Below, piece after piece: positions 1-8,400 of a DNA stretch of 64,000 nucleotides. Made by a program: the position numbers and the translations under genes. Each line of letters begins with the position of its first letter. Position 1 is the stretch's first letter. Below the pieces are notes generated by a model, which had not been told where the DNA came from, ran no database searches, and was given only the letters and a program-made list of their open reading frames with translations. Source of the stretch: CAZOEL01 sp964578835 (GTDB lineage Bacteria; Desulfobacterota; Syntrophobacteria; Syntrophobacterales; Syntrophobacteraceae); contig CAZOEL010000012.1 of the NCBI GenBank assembly GCA_964578835.1, positions 1 through 64,000 on the forward strand, read 5' to 3'.

Positions 1-77
1 GCCCACGTAGCTCAGTAGGTAGAGCACTTCCTTGGTAAGGAAGAGGTTCACCGGTTCGATCCCGGTCGTGGGCTCCA
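1..77 (+). tRNA. tRNA-Thr (anticodon GGT)
   Basis: The sequence folds as a full cloverleaf. The acceptor stem GCCCACG pairs perfectly with CGTGGGC (67-73). The D-arm uses GCTC/GAGC. The anticodon stem CTTCC/GGAAG encloses the loop TTGGTAA with anticodon GGT at 34-36, and the T-arm is ACCGG-TTCGATC-CCGGT. The CCA end is encoded at 75-77. The gene starts exactly at the window edge, so further tRNAs may lie upstream. A tRNA just before tuf is a common bacterial arrangement, and the two may be cotranscribed. Confidence 0.97.
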
Positions 78-249
78 TATGTTTGTGCTACCCTTCAGGA
101 AAGCAGACGCAGCCACCAAGCGCCCTTCGAAGCGGCCACAGAACATGCAACCTTGAATCCATTTCCCCCAAAACCATACGATACATTATGATTTGTGAGG
201 CGCGTTTTTCAGACAGTGAAGCAAAGCAATGATTGAGGAGGAATGAACA

Positions 250-1443
250 ATGGCGAAGAAGAAGTTTGAGCGGACGAAGCCGCATGTGAATGTAGGGACG
301 ATCGGTCACATCGACCATGGCAAGACCACGCTTACGGCGGCAATCACAAAGCAGCTCTCCAAGAAGGGCAACGCGCAGTTCGTGCCCTTCGACCAGATCG
401 ACAAGGCTCCTGAGGAAAGGGAGAGAGGAATCACGATTGCAACGGCTCACGTGGAATACGAAACGGAGCGCAGGCACTACGCCCATGTGGACTGCCCCGG
501 CCATGCGGACTACATAAAGAACATGATCACGGGAGCCGCTCAGATGGACGGAGCGATCCTGGTGGTTGCCGCCGATGACGGCCCCATGCCCCAGACAAGA
601 GAGCATATCCTCCTCGCCCGTCAGGTGGGCGTGCCCTACATAGTGGTGTTCCTCAACAAGGTGGACATGGTCGATGACCCCGAGCTCATCGAGCTCGTGG
701 AGCTCGAGCTCAGGGAGCTGCTCAGCAAGTACGGGTTCCCGGGCGACGATGTGCCCATCATCAAGGGCTCGGCCCTCAAAGCCCTCGAGGCCGATGATGT
801 GGCGAGCCCCGACGCCAAGTGCGTCTTCGAGCTCATGGAGGCCATAGACGCCTATGTTCCCGATCCGGTTCGCGATATCGACAAGCCCTTCCTCATGCCC
901 ATCGAAGACGTCTTCTCCATAAGCGGCAGAGGCACGGTTGTGACCGGAAGGGTTGAAAGAGGGCAGGTAAAGGTTGGAGAGGAAGTCGAGATAGTCGGAT
1001 TCAAGCCCACCTTCAAGACCGTGTGCACGGGCGTTGAAATGTTCCGCAAGGTGCTCGACTCGGGCCAGGCCGGAGACAACGTGGGCGTGCTCTTAAGAGG
1101 CACCAAAAGAGACGAGGTCGAGCGCGGGCAGGTAGTGGCCAAGCCCGGCAGCATCACCCCTCACACCAAGTTCAAAGCCGAAGTCTACGTGCTCAAAAAA
1201 GAAGAGGGCGGAAGACACACCCCCTTCTTCCCGGGCTACAGACCTCAGTTCTACTTCAGAACCACCGACGTGACCGGCGTTTGCACCCTGCCTGAAGGCG
1301 TCGAGATGGTGATGCCCGGAGACAACATCGGAATGGAAGTCGCCCTCATCACCCCCGTGGCCCTTGAGAAAGAGCTTAGATTCGCCATCCGCGAAGGCGG
1401 CAGAACCGTAGGCGCCGGCGTCCTTACCGATATCATCGAGTAA
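250..1443 (+). CDS. tuf: Elongation factor Tu, copy 1
   Basis: This GTPase delivers aminoacyl-tRNA to the ribosomal A site. The 397-residue protein has the normal family length. The G1 motif GHIDHGKTT is at 19-27, DCPGH at 81-85 and NKVD at 136-139, followed by the two beta-barrel domains ending in GAGVLTDIIE. A strong AGGAGG lies just before the ATG. It sits between tRNA-Thr and rpmG-secE-nusG, a usual tufB context. The gene is matched by a second copy at 15116-16309 that appears identical in sequence. Identity begins in the Shine-Dalgarno region (AGGAGGAATGAACA) and ends at the stop codon, which is TAA here and TAG in copy 2. The 172 bases between the tRNA and this gene show no convincing promoter. 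Confidence 0.99.
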   Translation: MAKKKFERTKPHVNVGTIGHIDHGKTTLTAAITKQLSKKGNAQFVPFDQIDKAPEERERGITIATAHVEYETERRHYAHVDCPGHADYIKNMITGAAQMDGAILVVAADDGPMPQTREHILLARQVGVPYIVVFLNKVDMVDDPELIELVELELRELLSKYGFPGDDVPIIKGSALKALEADDVASPDAKCVFELMEAIDAYVPDPVRDIDKPFLMPIEDVFSISGRGTVVTGRVERGQVKVGEEVEIVGFKPTFKTVCTGVEMFRKVLDSGQAGDNVGVLLRGTKRDEVERGQVVAKPGSITPHTKFKAEVYVLKKEEGGRHTPFFPGYRPQFYFRTTDVTGVCTLPEGVEMVMPGDNIGMEVALITPVALEKELRFAIREGGRTVGAGVLTDIIE

Positions 1444-1467
1444 CTTGAAAAGTCAGGATGATCAATT

Positions 1468-1617
1468 ATGCGAGTTCTCATAACTTTGGCCTGCTCGGCA
1501 TGCAAGCAGCGCAACTATACGTCGACGAAAAACAAGCGCACTACGCCCGAGAAGCTGAGCTTCCGGAAGTACTGCAAGTTTTGCAATGCTCACACCGAGC
1601 ATAAAGAGACCAAATAG
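1468..1617 (+). CDS. rpmG: 50S ribosomal protein L33
   Basis: A 49-residue protein that reads MRVLITLACSACKQRNY at its start. It has two CxxC pairs (ACSAC near 9-12 and KYCKFC near 35-39), so it is the zinc-binding (C+) form of L33. It lies 24 bases after tuf and before secE, the canonical order. The ATG at 1468 is preceded by AGGATGATCA, a modest ribosome-binding site. The tRNA-Trp often found after rpmG is not seen in the 151-base spacer to secE. Confidence 0.96.
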   Translation: MRVLITLACSACKQRNYTSTKNKRTTPEKLSFRKYCKFCNAHTEHKETK

Positions 1618-1768
1618 ACGGCGTCTCGTTCATCATTGGGGCTCTGTCTTCAACGTCGATATTTCCGAGACATACCGGGATGGGGTAGCTGGCTCGGCAT
1701 GCGGCGCAAGCCGTTTTGGCGGATGCCGGTCCCTTCCCGGCCGTCGATTTTCTTGACACCAAGACGAG

Positions 1769-2128
1769 ATGGAAATGGATGTGGTGAAGCTATTCCAGAG
1801 GAAGAATGAAGAGGCAGAAAATCTGCCCGGCAAGGTCCAAAAGGCGAAGCCGGTAAAAAAGGGCGGCGACCAGGCGACGAAGCCGAAAAAGGCCGAGGTA
1901 GCCAAGAAGCCTTCAAAGAGACCTGACGAGCCCAGGACTCCCTGGTGGCAGCATTTTCGACAATATTTGAGAGAAGTTGTCTACGAGCTGCGAAAAGTTA
2001 TTTGGCCGTCTCGGAAAGAAACCATAGGCTCTACGGCTGTAGTGCTTTTGATCGTCATCATTGCATGCATCTATCTCGGGATCGTAGATGCGATATTGAG
2101 CCGCTTCGTACGGTTCCTTTTTGGATAA
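1769..2128 (+). CDS. secE: Preprotein translocase subunit SecE
   Basis: The small essential subunit of the SecYEG inner-membrane channel. The 119-residue protein has a long charged, Lys-rich N-terminal region (about residues 1-60). The SecE core follows, with the amphipathic stretch FRQYLREVVYELRKVIWPSR (about 64-83) and one transmembrane helix (about 89-112). The N-terminal tail is longer than in single-TM SecE of Gram-positives and lacks the two extra TM helices of E. coli SecE. It is followed by nusG, as in most bacteria. An alternative start two codons downstream (MDVVKLF) is possible. Confidence 0.95.
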   Translation: MEMDVVKLFQRKNEEAENLPGKVQKAKPVKKGGDQATKPKKAEVAKKPSKRPDEPRTPWWQHFRQYLREVVYELRKVIWPSRKETIGSTAVVLLIVIIACIYLGIVDAILSRFVRFLFG

Positions 2129-2200
2129 ACTCTATCACCGGGACGCCAGGTGGGCGCGGCGGGTCCGCAACCGCGCTGCAACCGGCAAAGAGGCAATTGC

Positions 2201-2731
2201 GTGGCAAAGCATTGGTACATTGTACATACTTATTCGGGCTTTGAGCACAAGGTGAAGTCGGCGCTGGAAGAAAGAATCAAGGCGGAAGCCAAACAGGAGC
2301 TGTTCGGCCAGATCCTTGTTCCAACCGAGAAGGTGATCGAACTGGTGAAAGGCCAGCGTAAGGCGTCGTCGAGGAAGTTCTACCCCGGCTACATCCTCGT
2401 GCAGATGGAGCTCAACGACGAAACCTGGCATCTCGTTCGTCATACGCCGAAAGTCACCGGGTTCATAGGAAGCCAGGAACGTCCCATTCCCCTGTCCGAT
2501 GAAGAGGCTCAAGGCATCATTCAACAGATGGAGGAAGGCGCTCACAAGCCGCGCCCGAAATTCAAATTCGAAAAGGGCGATGAGGTGCGCGTTATCGAAG
2601 GTCCCTTTGCCACCTTTAATGGAATCATTGATGAGGTAATGCCGGACAAAGGAAAAGTGCGCGTTCTTGTCAGCATCTTCGGACGATCCACGCCCGTGGA
2701 GCTCGACTTTGTACAGGTGAACCGCATCTAG
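2201..2731 (+). CDS. nusG: Transcription termination/antitermination protein NusG
   Basis: NusG binds RNA polymerase through its NGN domain and Rho or ribosomal S10 through its KOW domain. The NGN domain begins KHWYIVHTYSGFEHKV and contains FYPGYILVQME. The C-terminal KOW motif is KGDEVRVIEGPFATFNGIIDEV. I chose the GTG at 2201, preceded by AAAGAGG, because it gives the usual protein start VAKHWYIVHT and 176 residues. The upstream in-frame ATG at 2150 would add 17 atypical residues. It lies between secE and rplK as in most bacteria. Confidence 0.97.
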   Translation: MAKHWYIVHTYSGFEHKVKSALEERIKAEAKQELFGQILVPTEKVIELVKGQRKASSRKFYPGYILVQMELNDETWHLVRHTPKVTGFIGSQERPIPLSDEEAQGIIQQMEEGAHKPRPKFKFEKGDEVRVIEGPFATFNGIIDEVMPDKGKVRVLVSIFGRSTPVELDFVQVNRI

Positions 2732-2770
2732 CTCTCCGGCTGTAGGGTTTTAGAAGGAGTTGATACCAGA

Positions 2771-3193
2771 ATGGCAAAAAAGGTTGTTGCGAATATTAAA
2801 CTGCAGGTGCCCGCTGGACAGGCGAATCCATCCCCCCCTATCGGTCCCGCTCTTGGCCAGCATGGCGTTAACATAATGGAATTCTGCAAGACTTTCAACG
2901 CCAGAACCCAGGGCCAGGAAGGCATGATAATTCCGGTCGTCATCACGGTCTACGCCGATCGTTCATTTACCTTTATAACCAAGACCCCTCCGGCCTCCAT
3001 ACTTTTGAAGAAAGCTGCTCAGCTGGCGAAGGGATCGGCCGTGCCCAACCGCAACAAGGTGGCGAAGCTGACGAAAGCTCAAGTAACGGAGATTGCGAAG
3101 CTGAAGATGCCGGATCTGAATGCTCGGGATTTGGACGCAGCCATTCTTACGATAGAAGGGACCGCCCGAAGCATGGGCATTGAAGTTGAATAG
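2771..3193 (+). CDS. rplK: 50S ribosomal protein L11
   Basis: L11 forms the GTPase-associated centre with L10 and L7/L12 at the base of the ribosomal stalk. The protein is 140 residues, as expected. It begins MAKKVVANIKLQVPAGQANP and has the Pro-rich N-terminal hinge PSPPIGPALGQHGVNIMEFC and the rRNA-binding C-terminal domain. The ribosome-binding site is GAAGGAG, 11 bases before ATG. It starts the rplKAJL group directly after nusG. Confidence 0.98.
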   Translation: MAKKVVANIKLQVPAGQANPSPPIGPALGQHGVNIMEFCKTFNARTQGQEGMIIPVVITVYADRSFTFITKTPPASILLKKAAQLAKGSAVPNRNKVAKLTKAQVTEIAKLKMPDLNARDLDAAILTIEGTARSMGIEVE

Positions 3194-3220
3194 GAATGTT
3201 CGTTTCTGGAGAGTGAAAAG

Positions 3221-3925
3221 ATGGCAAAACATGGGAAGAATTTCCGCGCCGTGAGAGAAAAGATAGATCCGGCCAAAAGATACAGCTTCCAGGAAGCTCT
3301 GCAACTGGCTTTGGAATGTAAGTACGCAAAGTTTGACGAAACGCTCGATATCGCTGTTCGCCTGGGAGTTGATCCCCGTCATGCGGACCAGATGGTGCGC
3401 GGTACGGTAGTCCTGCCCAATGGACTGGGAAAAACGGTTCGCGTGCTGGTTTTTGCAAAAGGCGAAAAAGTCAAGGAAGCGCTGGATGCAGGCGCCGACC
3501 ACGCCGGCGGCGACGACATGGTCGATAAGATAAAGGAAGGCTGGCTCGAATTCGACAAGACGGTGGCCACTCCCGATATGATGGGCTCGGTCGGTAAAAT
3601 TGGAAAGGTGCTCGGTCCGCGCGGCTTGATGCCCAATGCGAAGCTTGGCACGGTTACTTTCGATCTCGCCAAGGTCATTAAAGAGATAAAAGCGGGTAAG
3701 GTGGATTTTCGCGTCGAGAAGACCGGCATCGTACACGCCCCGATGGGCAAAGCTTCATTCGGCGAAGAAAAGCTCATACAAAACATTTCCGCATTCATGG
3801 ACACGTTGATCCGTCTGAAGCCCGTCGCCGCAAAAGGCACGTACCTGCGCGGGATCGCCATCGCCACAACGATGGGTCCGGGCATTCAGGTCGATCCACT
3901 GCTGGTTAAATCCATTTTGTCCTAG
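3221..3925 (+). CDS. rplA: 50S ribosomal protein L1
   Basis: L1 builds the mobile L1 stalk near the E site and in many bacteria represses its own operon. The 234-residue protein has the family length and landmarks: FDETLDIAVRLGVDPRHADQ near 35-54, GLMPNAKLGTVT near 132-143 and a conserved C-terminal KGTYLRGIAIATTMGPGI. It follows rplK by 27 bases. The next gene, rplJ, is separated by a 367-base structured leader. Confidence 0.98.
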   Translation: MAKHGKNFRAVREKIDPAKRYSFQEALQLALECKYAKFDETLDIAVRLGVDPRHADQMVRGTVVLPNGLGKTVRVLVFAKGEKVKEALDAGADHAGGDDMVDKIKEGWLEFDKTVATPDMMGSVGKIGKVLGPRGLMPNAKLGTVTFDLAKVIKEIKAGKVDFRVEKTGIVHAPMGKASFGEEKLIQNISAFMDTLIRLKPVAAKGTYLRGIAIATTMGPGIQVDPLLVKSILS

Positions 3926-4039
3926 GCCCTCATGGCCTCGGGCAGAAATATGCGCCTCCAGATGCAGTTATTGAACTAGGCCGGCACTGAGCCGCCTATT
4001 CAGGGATTTCATCCGGATGCGAGTTTTTATCACTAACTT

Positions 4040-4135
4040 TGAACTGCCGCTTGGAGCTTTCAGACGTCTGAGACCGTAGGTGCATCAGAGAGGTGTTTAA
4101 AGCCCCCTTCGGGGTGGGGAACCTACCGAGATGTA
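4040..4135 (+). promoter_or_regulatory. L10 leader (autoregulatory rplJL leader RNA)
   Basis: The 367-base rplA-rplJ gap holds the hallmark of the ribosomal L10 leader. GACCGTAGGTG (4073-4083) is followed by the internal GTTTAA at 4095-4100 and then CCTACCGAGATG (4122-4133). GTAGGT at 4077-4082 pairs with ACCTAC at 4121-4126. In the known family the L10(L12)4 complex binds here and represses rplJL. The outer boundaries are approximate; the rest of the gap has other small dyads but no gene. Confidence 0.8.
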
Positions 4136-4200
4136 TGAAGGAACAAGCCAACATCGCGGACTCGCGGAACAAAACAGGAAAGTCTGACGCCCGCAAGATA

Positions 4201-4219
4201 GAAAGCCCTCAAGGCTTTC
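4201..4219 (+). other. Hairpin in the rplJ leader
   Basis: GAAAGCC (4201-4207) pairs with GGCTTTC (4213-4219) around a 5-base loop. It is followed by TCCCCG, not a T-run, so it is not a classical terminator. It could be an attenuator or a stability element between the L10 leader and the rplJ start. The function is inferred. Confidence 0.5.
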
Positions 4220-4292
4220 TCCCCGTAAGGCGCATAGGCTTTGCTTCGAATGACGAAAGCACGTCGGCAGGGGAAAGGAGGACAGGTTAACT

Positions 4293-4817
4293 TTGGAGCG
4301 AACCCAAAAGGAAAAAGTGGTTGCAGAGTTGCACGAGAAGTTGGAGCGTTCAACTGCGGCTATCTTGACCGATTTCAAGGGGATGACAGTTGCCGAAATG
4401 ACCGATTTGCGAGACGCCCTGGCGGCGGAAAAGATCGAGTATCAGGTTGTGAAGAATACTCTGATGCGACTCGCAAGCCGGGATACCTACGTTTCCGCGT
4501 TCGATCCGCTTCTTAAGGGAACATGCGCGGTAGCAATCGGCTACGCTGATCCTGCCGTTCCGGCAAAGATTCTCAAGAAATTCACCAAGACCAACGACAA
4601 GTTGAAGGTGAAAGCCGGAGCTCTCGGACAGCGCCTTCTTGATCCGGATCAGGTTTCCGCTTTGGCGGAACTGCCGCCGAAAGAAGAGCTTTTGGGCAAA
4701 ATGTTGGGAACCCTCAATGCGGTGCCGACCGGCCTTGTGACCGTTTTGAGCGGCGTTCCCAGAGCCCTTGTGGGCGTGCTTGCAGCTATTCAACGTCAAA
4801 GAGAAGAACAAGCTTAA
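4293..4817 (+). CDS. rplJ: 50S ribosomal protein L10
   Basis: L10 anchors the L7/L12 stalk dimers to 23S rRNA. The 174-residue protein begins MERTQKEKVVAELHEKLERS and continues with AAILTDFKGMTVAEMTDLR, typical for L10. The C-terminal helix that carries L7/L12 contains LVGVLAAIQRQREEQ. The start is TTG, about 10 bases after a strong AAGGAGG (4275-4281); no ATG fits better. It is preceded by the L10 leader and followed 22 bases later by rplL. Confidence 0.96.
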   Translation: MERTQKEKVVAELHEKLERSTAAILTDFKGMTVAEMTDLRDALAAEKIEYQVVKNTLMRLASRDTYVSAFDPLLKGTCAVAIGYADPAVPAKILKKFTKTNDKLKVKAGALGQRLLDPDQVSALAELPPKEELLGKMLGTLNAVPTGLVTVLSGVPRALVGVLAAIQRQREEQA

Positions 4818-4839
4818 TTCCATACGGAGGAAATGAAAC

Positions 4840-5220
4840 ATGTCTATCACGAAAGCGGATGTAGTCGACTTCATCAAGAATATGACCGTGCTCGAGCTGA
4901 GCGAGTTTGTAAAAGAGCTTGAAGAAACTTTCGGCGTAAGCGCAGCGGCTCCCGTGGCTATGGCCGCGATGCCCATGGGCGCCGCCGAGGCCGCGCCGGT
5001 CGAAGAGCAGACCGAGTTTTCAGTTATTATCACTGGCGTAGGGGACAAGAAGATCCAGGTCATCAAAGAAGTGCGCGCAATTACGAGCTTGGGCCTGAAA
5101 GAAGCCAAGGACCTCGTCGAAAAGCTTCCGGGAACCGTTAAAGAAGGAATTCCCAAAGACGAAGCCGAAGCTGTTTCCAAGCAACTCACTGAGGCCGGAG
5201 CCACAGTTGAAATAAAATAA
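4840..5220 (+). CDS. rplL: 50S ribosomal protein L7/L12
   Basis: The stalk protein that recruits translational GTPases. The 126-residue chain has the N-terminal dimerisation domain (about 1-35, VVDFIKNMTVLELSEFVKEL). An Ala/Met/Gly-rich hinge follows (about 36-54), then the globular C-terminal domain with KIQVIKEVRAITSLGLKEAK. The ribosome-binding site is GGAGG, 9 bases before ATG. A strong attenuator/terminator hairpin follows it, as is usual between rplL and rpoB. Confidence 0.98.
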   Translation: MSITKADVVDFIKNMTVLELSEFVKELEETFGVSAAAPVAMAAMPMGAAEAAPVEEQTEFSVIITGVGDKKIQVIKEVRAITSLGLKEAKDLVEKLPGTVKEGIPKDEAEAVSKQLTEAGATVEIK

Positions 5221-5243
5221 TCTCCACGCTCTTTGATCTGGAC

Positions 5244-5298
5244 ATCGGAAACAGGCCGCAGAAAGTCGCCTTCGGCCTGTTTCCGATTTTCGATTTTT
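5244..5298 (+). terminator. rplL-rpoB attenuator / intrinsic terminator
   Basis: A perfect 15-bp stem (5244-5258 with 5273-5287, arms beginning ATCGGAAACAGG) with a 14-base loop is followed by TTTCGATTTTTT. It meets the criteria for a Rho-independent terminator. Because rpoB has no other obvious promoter, it probably attenuates rather than fully stops transcription, lowering rpoBC relative to ribosomal proteins. The attenuation role is inferred from other bacteria. Confidence 0.85.
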
Positions 5299-5309
5299 TG
5301 GCGCCTTAC

Positions 5310-5430
5310 ACAGTGAGCGACAAACGGAGATGGAAGATCGGCAAACCCTTGGAACCATCGCGCAACCTTGCGGCATCGCATTTTAGACCCTTTGTGACGG
5401 CTCACTGTCGATCTACTGACTACTTGTTCA
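5310..5430. repeat. Degenerate inverted-repeat spacer element (rplL-rpoB)
   Basis: ACAGTGAGC (5310-5318) is repeated in inverse as GCTCACTGT (5400-5408), with the near match extending outward through GACAAA / TTTGTGAC with an indel. Downstream there are word-like units CGATCTA, CTGACTA and CTTGTTCA. The pattern resembles, more weakly, the periodic inverted repeats in the rplC-rplD, rpsC-rplP and rpsE-rpmD gaps. No ORF here is credible. Confidence 0.45.
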
Positions 5431-5470
5431 CAGATCATTGCCCACTCTACGAAATGTTGCAGGAGAAACC

Positions 5471-8400
5471 ATGGCAACGGCTTTAACCCACGATTATCGG
5501 GTGCGCAAGAATTTCGGAAAAATCCAAAAGATCATAGACATCCCGAACCTCATCCAGATGCAGAAGGAAAGCTACGAGAACTTCCTGCAAAAGGATGTCC
5601 CTTCCGAGGCAAGGAGTGATAGAGGCCTTCAGGAGGTATTCAAAAGCGTTTTTCCCATTGAAGATTTCAGCGGAACGGCATCGCTCGAATTTGTTCAGTA
5701 CAGCTTCGGCGAAGTCAAATATGATGTGGAGGAGTGCCTTGCGCGCGGAATGACCTACGAAGCCCCGGTCAAGATTGTCGTGCGCCTCGTGGTTTACGAT
5801 GTCGACAAGGAGGCGGGCTCACGCTCAATAAGAGACATTAAGGAGCAGGAGATCTATTTCGGAACTCTGCCCCTTATGACCGACAACGGCACTTTCATAG
5901 TCAACGGCACCGAACGGGTTGTCGTGAGCCAGTTGCACAGGTCTCCCGGTATTTTCTTCGATCACGATCGGGGCAAGACCCACTCGAGCGGGAAGATCCT
6001 CTATTCCGCTCGCATCATCCCCCTGCGCGGCTCATGGCTGGATCTCGAATTCGACCCCAAAGACATCCTTTACGTACGTATCGACCGCAGACGCAAGTTC
6101 CCGGTCACGGTTCTCCTCAAAGCGCTCGGTTACAGTACGGAGGAGCTTCTCAACTACTTTTATCCCAGTGAGAAGATCTATCTCGGCGACGAACTGACTT
6201 CCGAGAAAGAATTGAATCCGGAAATACTCGTGGGCAGCCGCGCCACCGATGACATTGCTCACCCTCAGACGGGTGAAGTAATAGTCAAAAAGAACAGAAA
6301 GCTCGGCAAACAGACCTTGCGCCGCCTGCAGGACCTCGGCATTCAACGCCTCCCCATGAAGACCTCGGAGCTGATCGGCCAGGTGCTCGCCCAAGATGTC
6401 ATCGACTACAACACGGGCGAGATTCTTGCAGAATGCAACGACACTCTTTCGGAAGCGATATTGGATGAGCTCCGAGGCCATGATGTCAAGAGCATAGAAC
6501 TGCTCCATATCGAAGGCCATGATATCAGTCCGTCATTTCGAAACACGCTCCTGATGGACAAAGTGAATGCCCAGGAGGATGCGCTCATCGAGATTTACCG
6601 CCGCCTCCGCCCGAGCAATCCGCCTACTCTGGAAGTAGCGACGGAGTTTTTCAACAACCTCTTTTTCAACGCCGACCACTACGACCTTTCGGAAGTCGGC
6701 CGGCTGAAGCTCAATTTGCAGCTGGTTCTCGATGTCCCGCTCGATTACCGCACGCTCCGCAAGGAGGACATCCTCGTATCCGTGCGCCATCTCATCAGGC
6801 TCAAGGACTCGCAGGGCCCCGTCGATGACATCGACAACCTCGGGAACCGCCGCGTGCGCGCGGTGGGAGAGCTGCTTGAAAACCAGTACCGCATTGGCCT
6901 GGTGCGCATGGAAAGAGCGATAAAGGAGCGAATGACGCTTCAGGAAGTTGAAGCGCTTATGCCCCACGATCTCATCAACGCGAAACCGGTTTCGGCTGTT
7001 GTGAAGGAATTCTTCGGGACAAGCCAACTTTCGCAGTTTATGGACCAGACAAACCCGCTTTCTGAAATCACTCATAAGCGCCGCCTCAGCGCTCTGGGCC
7101 CCGGCGGTCTCACGCGCGAGCGAGCGGGCTTCGAGGTTCGCGACGTTCACCCGACCCACTACGGACGGATCTGCCCTATTGAAACGCCGGAAGGACCGAA
7201 CATCGGCCTTATCGTATCGCTTTCGACCTATGCCAGGGTGAATCCCTACGGGTTTGTTGAAACGCCTTATAGAAAGGTCGAGGATTCGAGAGTCCGGGGA
7301 GAAGTCAGCTATCTTACGGCGATGGACGAAAAGGATTACCCCATCGCTCAGGCCAATGCTCCCCTTGACGAACAAGGAACCTTCACCCTTGAACAGGTAT
7401 CGGCCAGAAAAGCTGGTGAGTTTGTAATGGTGCCGCCGGAAGAGATCAACTACATGGACGTCTCTCCCAACCAGCTCGTTAGCGTATCCGCTTCGCTCAT
7501 TCCCTTTCTCGAGCATGACGACGCCAACCGCGCTCTCATGGGATCCAACATGCAACGCCAGGCTGTGCCCCTCATCCAGACCCGGGCGCCCTTGGTCGGC
7601 ACGGGCATCGAAAGAATTGTCGCCAAGGACAGCGGCGTCGCAATCGTAGCGAAACGAGCCGGCATTGTCGAATACGTGGACGCCACGCGCATCGTCATCC
7701 GCGCCACGGAAGAGGAATTCGTCGTAAGACGAGGCGTTGACATCTATAAGCTCATAAAATTCCAACGCTCAAACCAAAACACGTGCATGAACCAAAAGCC
7801 GCTCGTCCAGCAGGGCGATAATGTCCGGAAAGGGCAGATCATCGCCGATGGGCCTTCGACGGATCATGGCGAGCTCGCGCTCGGCCGTAATGTGATGGTC
7901 GCATTCATGAGCTGGGGAGGCTACAATTTTGAGGATTCGATCCTTGTCAGCGAAAGGATTGTGAAGGAGGATGTGTTCACCTCGATTCATATCGAGGAGT
8001 TCGAGGTCGTCGCCCGCGATACGAAGCTTGGCAAAGAGGAAATCACAAGAGACATCCCCAATGTCGGTGAAGAAGCCCTGAAGAATCTAGACGAGAGCGG
8101 GATCATCCGCATCGGGGCCTATATAAAGCCAAACGATATCCTCGTTGGCAAAGTGACGCCGAAAGGCGAATCCCAGCTCACACCGGAAGAAAAGCTCCTT
8201 CGCGCAATTTTTGGCGAAAAGGCGAGCGACGTGAAAGACACATCGTTGCGGGTGCCTCCCGGAGTTGAAGGCATAATCATCGACGCCAAAGTATTCTCAC
8301 GCAAAGGTGTGGAAAAAGACGAGCGCACTTTGATGATCGAGGATATGGAAATTTCCCGTTTGATGAAAGATCAGCGGGACGAGCTCGACATCATTCGCAA

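Noticed and set aside
88..606. Long minus-strand frame antisense to tuf (also at 14909-15472)
   Set aside because: It is the mirror of a strongly biased, conserved coding sequence; it recurs only because tuf is duplicated. No ribosome-binding site or recognisable domain.
1618..1768. Expected tRNA-Trp between rpmG and secE
   Set aside because: No cloverleaf and no CCA anticodon loop could be drawn in this spacer.
4093..4290. Small frame within the rplJ leader
   Set aside because: It runs through the L10 leader structure and has no plausible start signal; the RNA structure explains the sequence.
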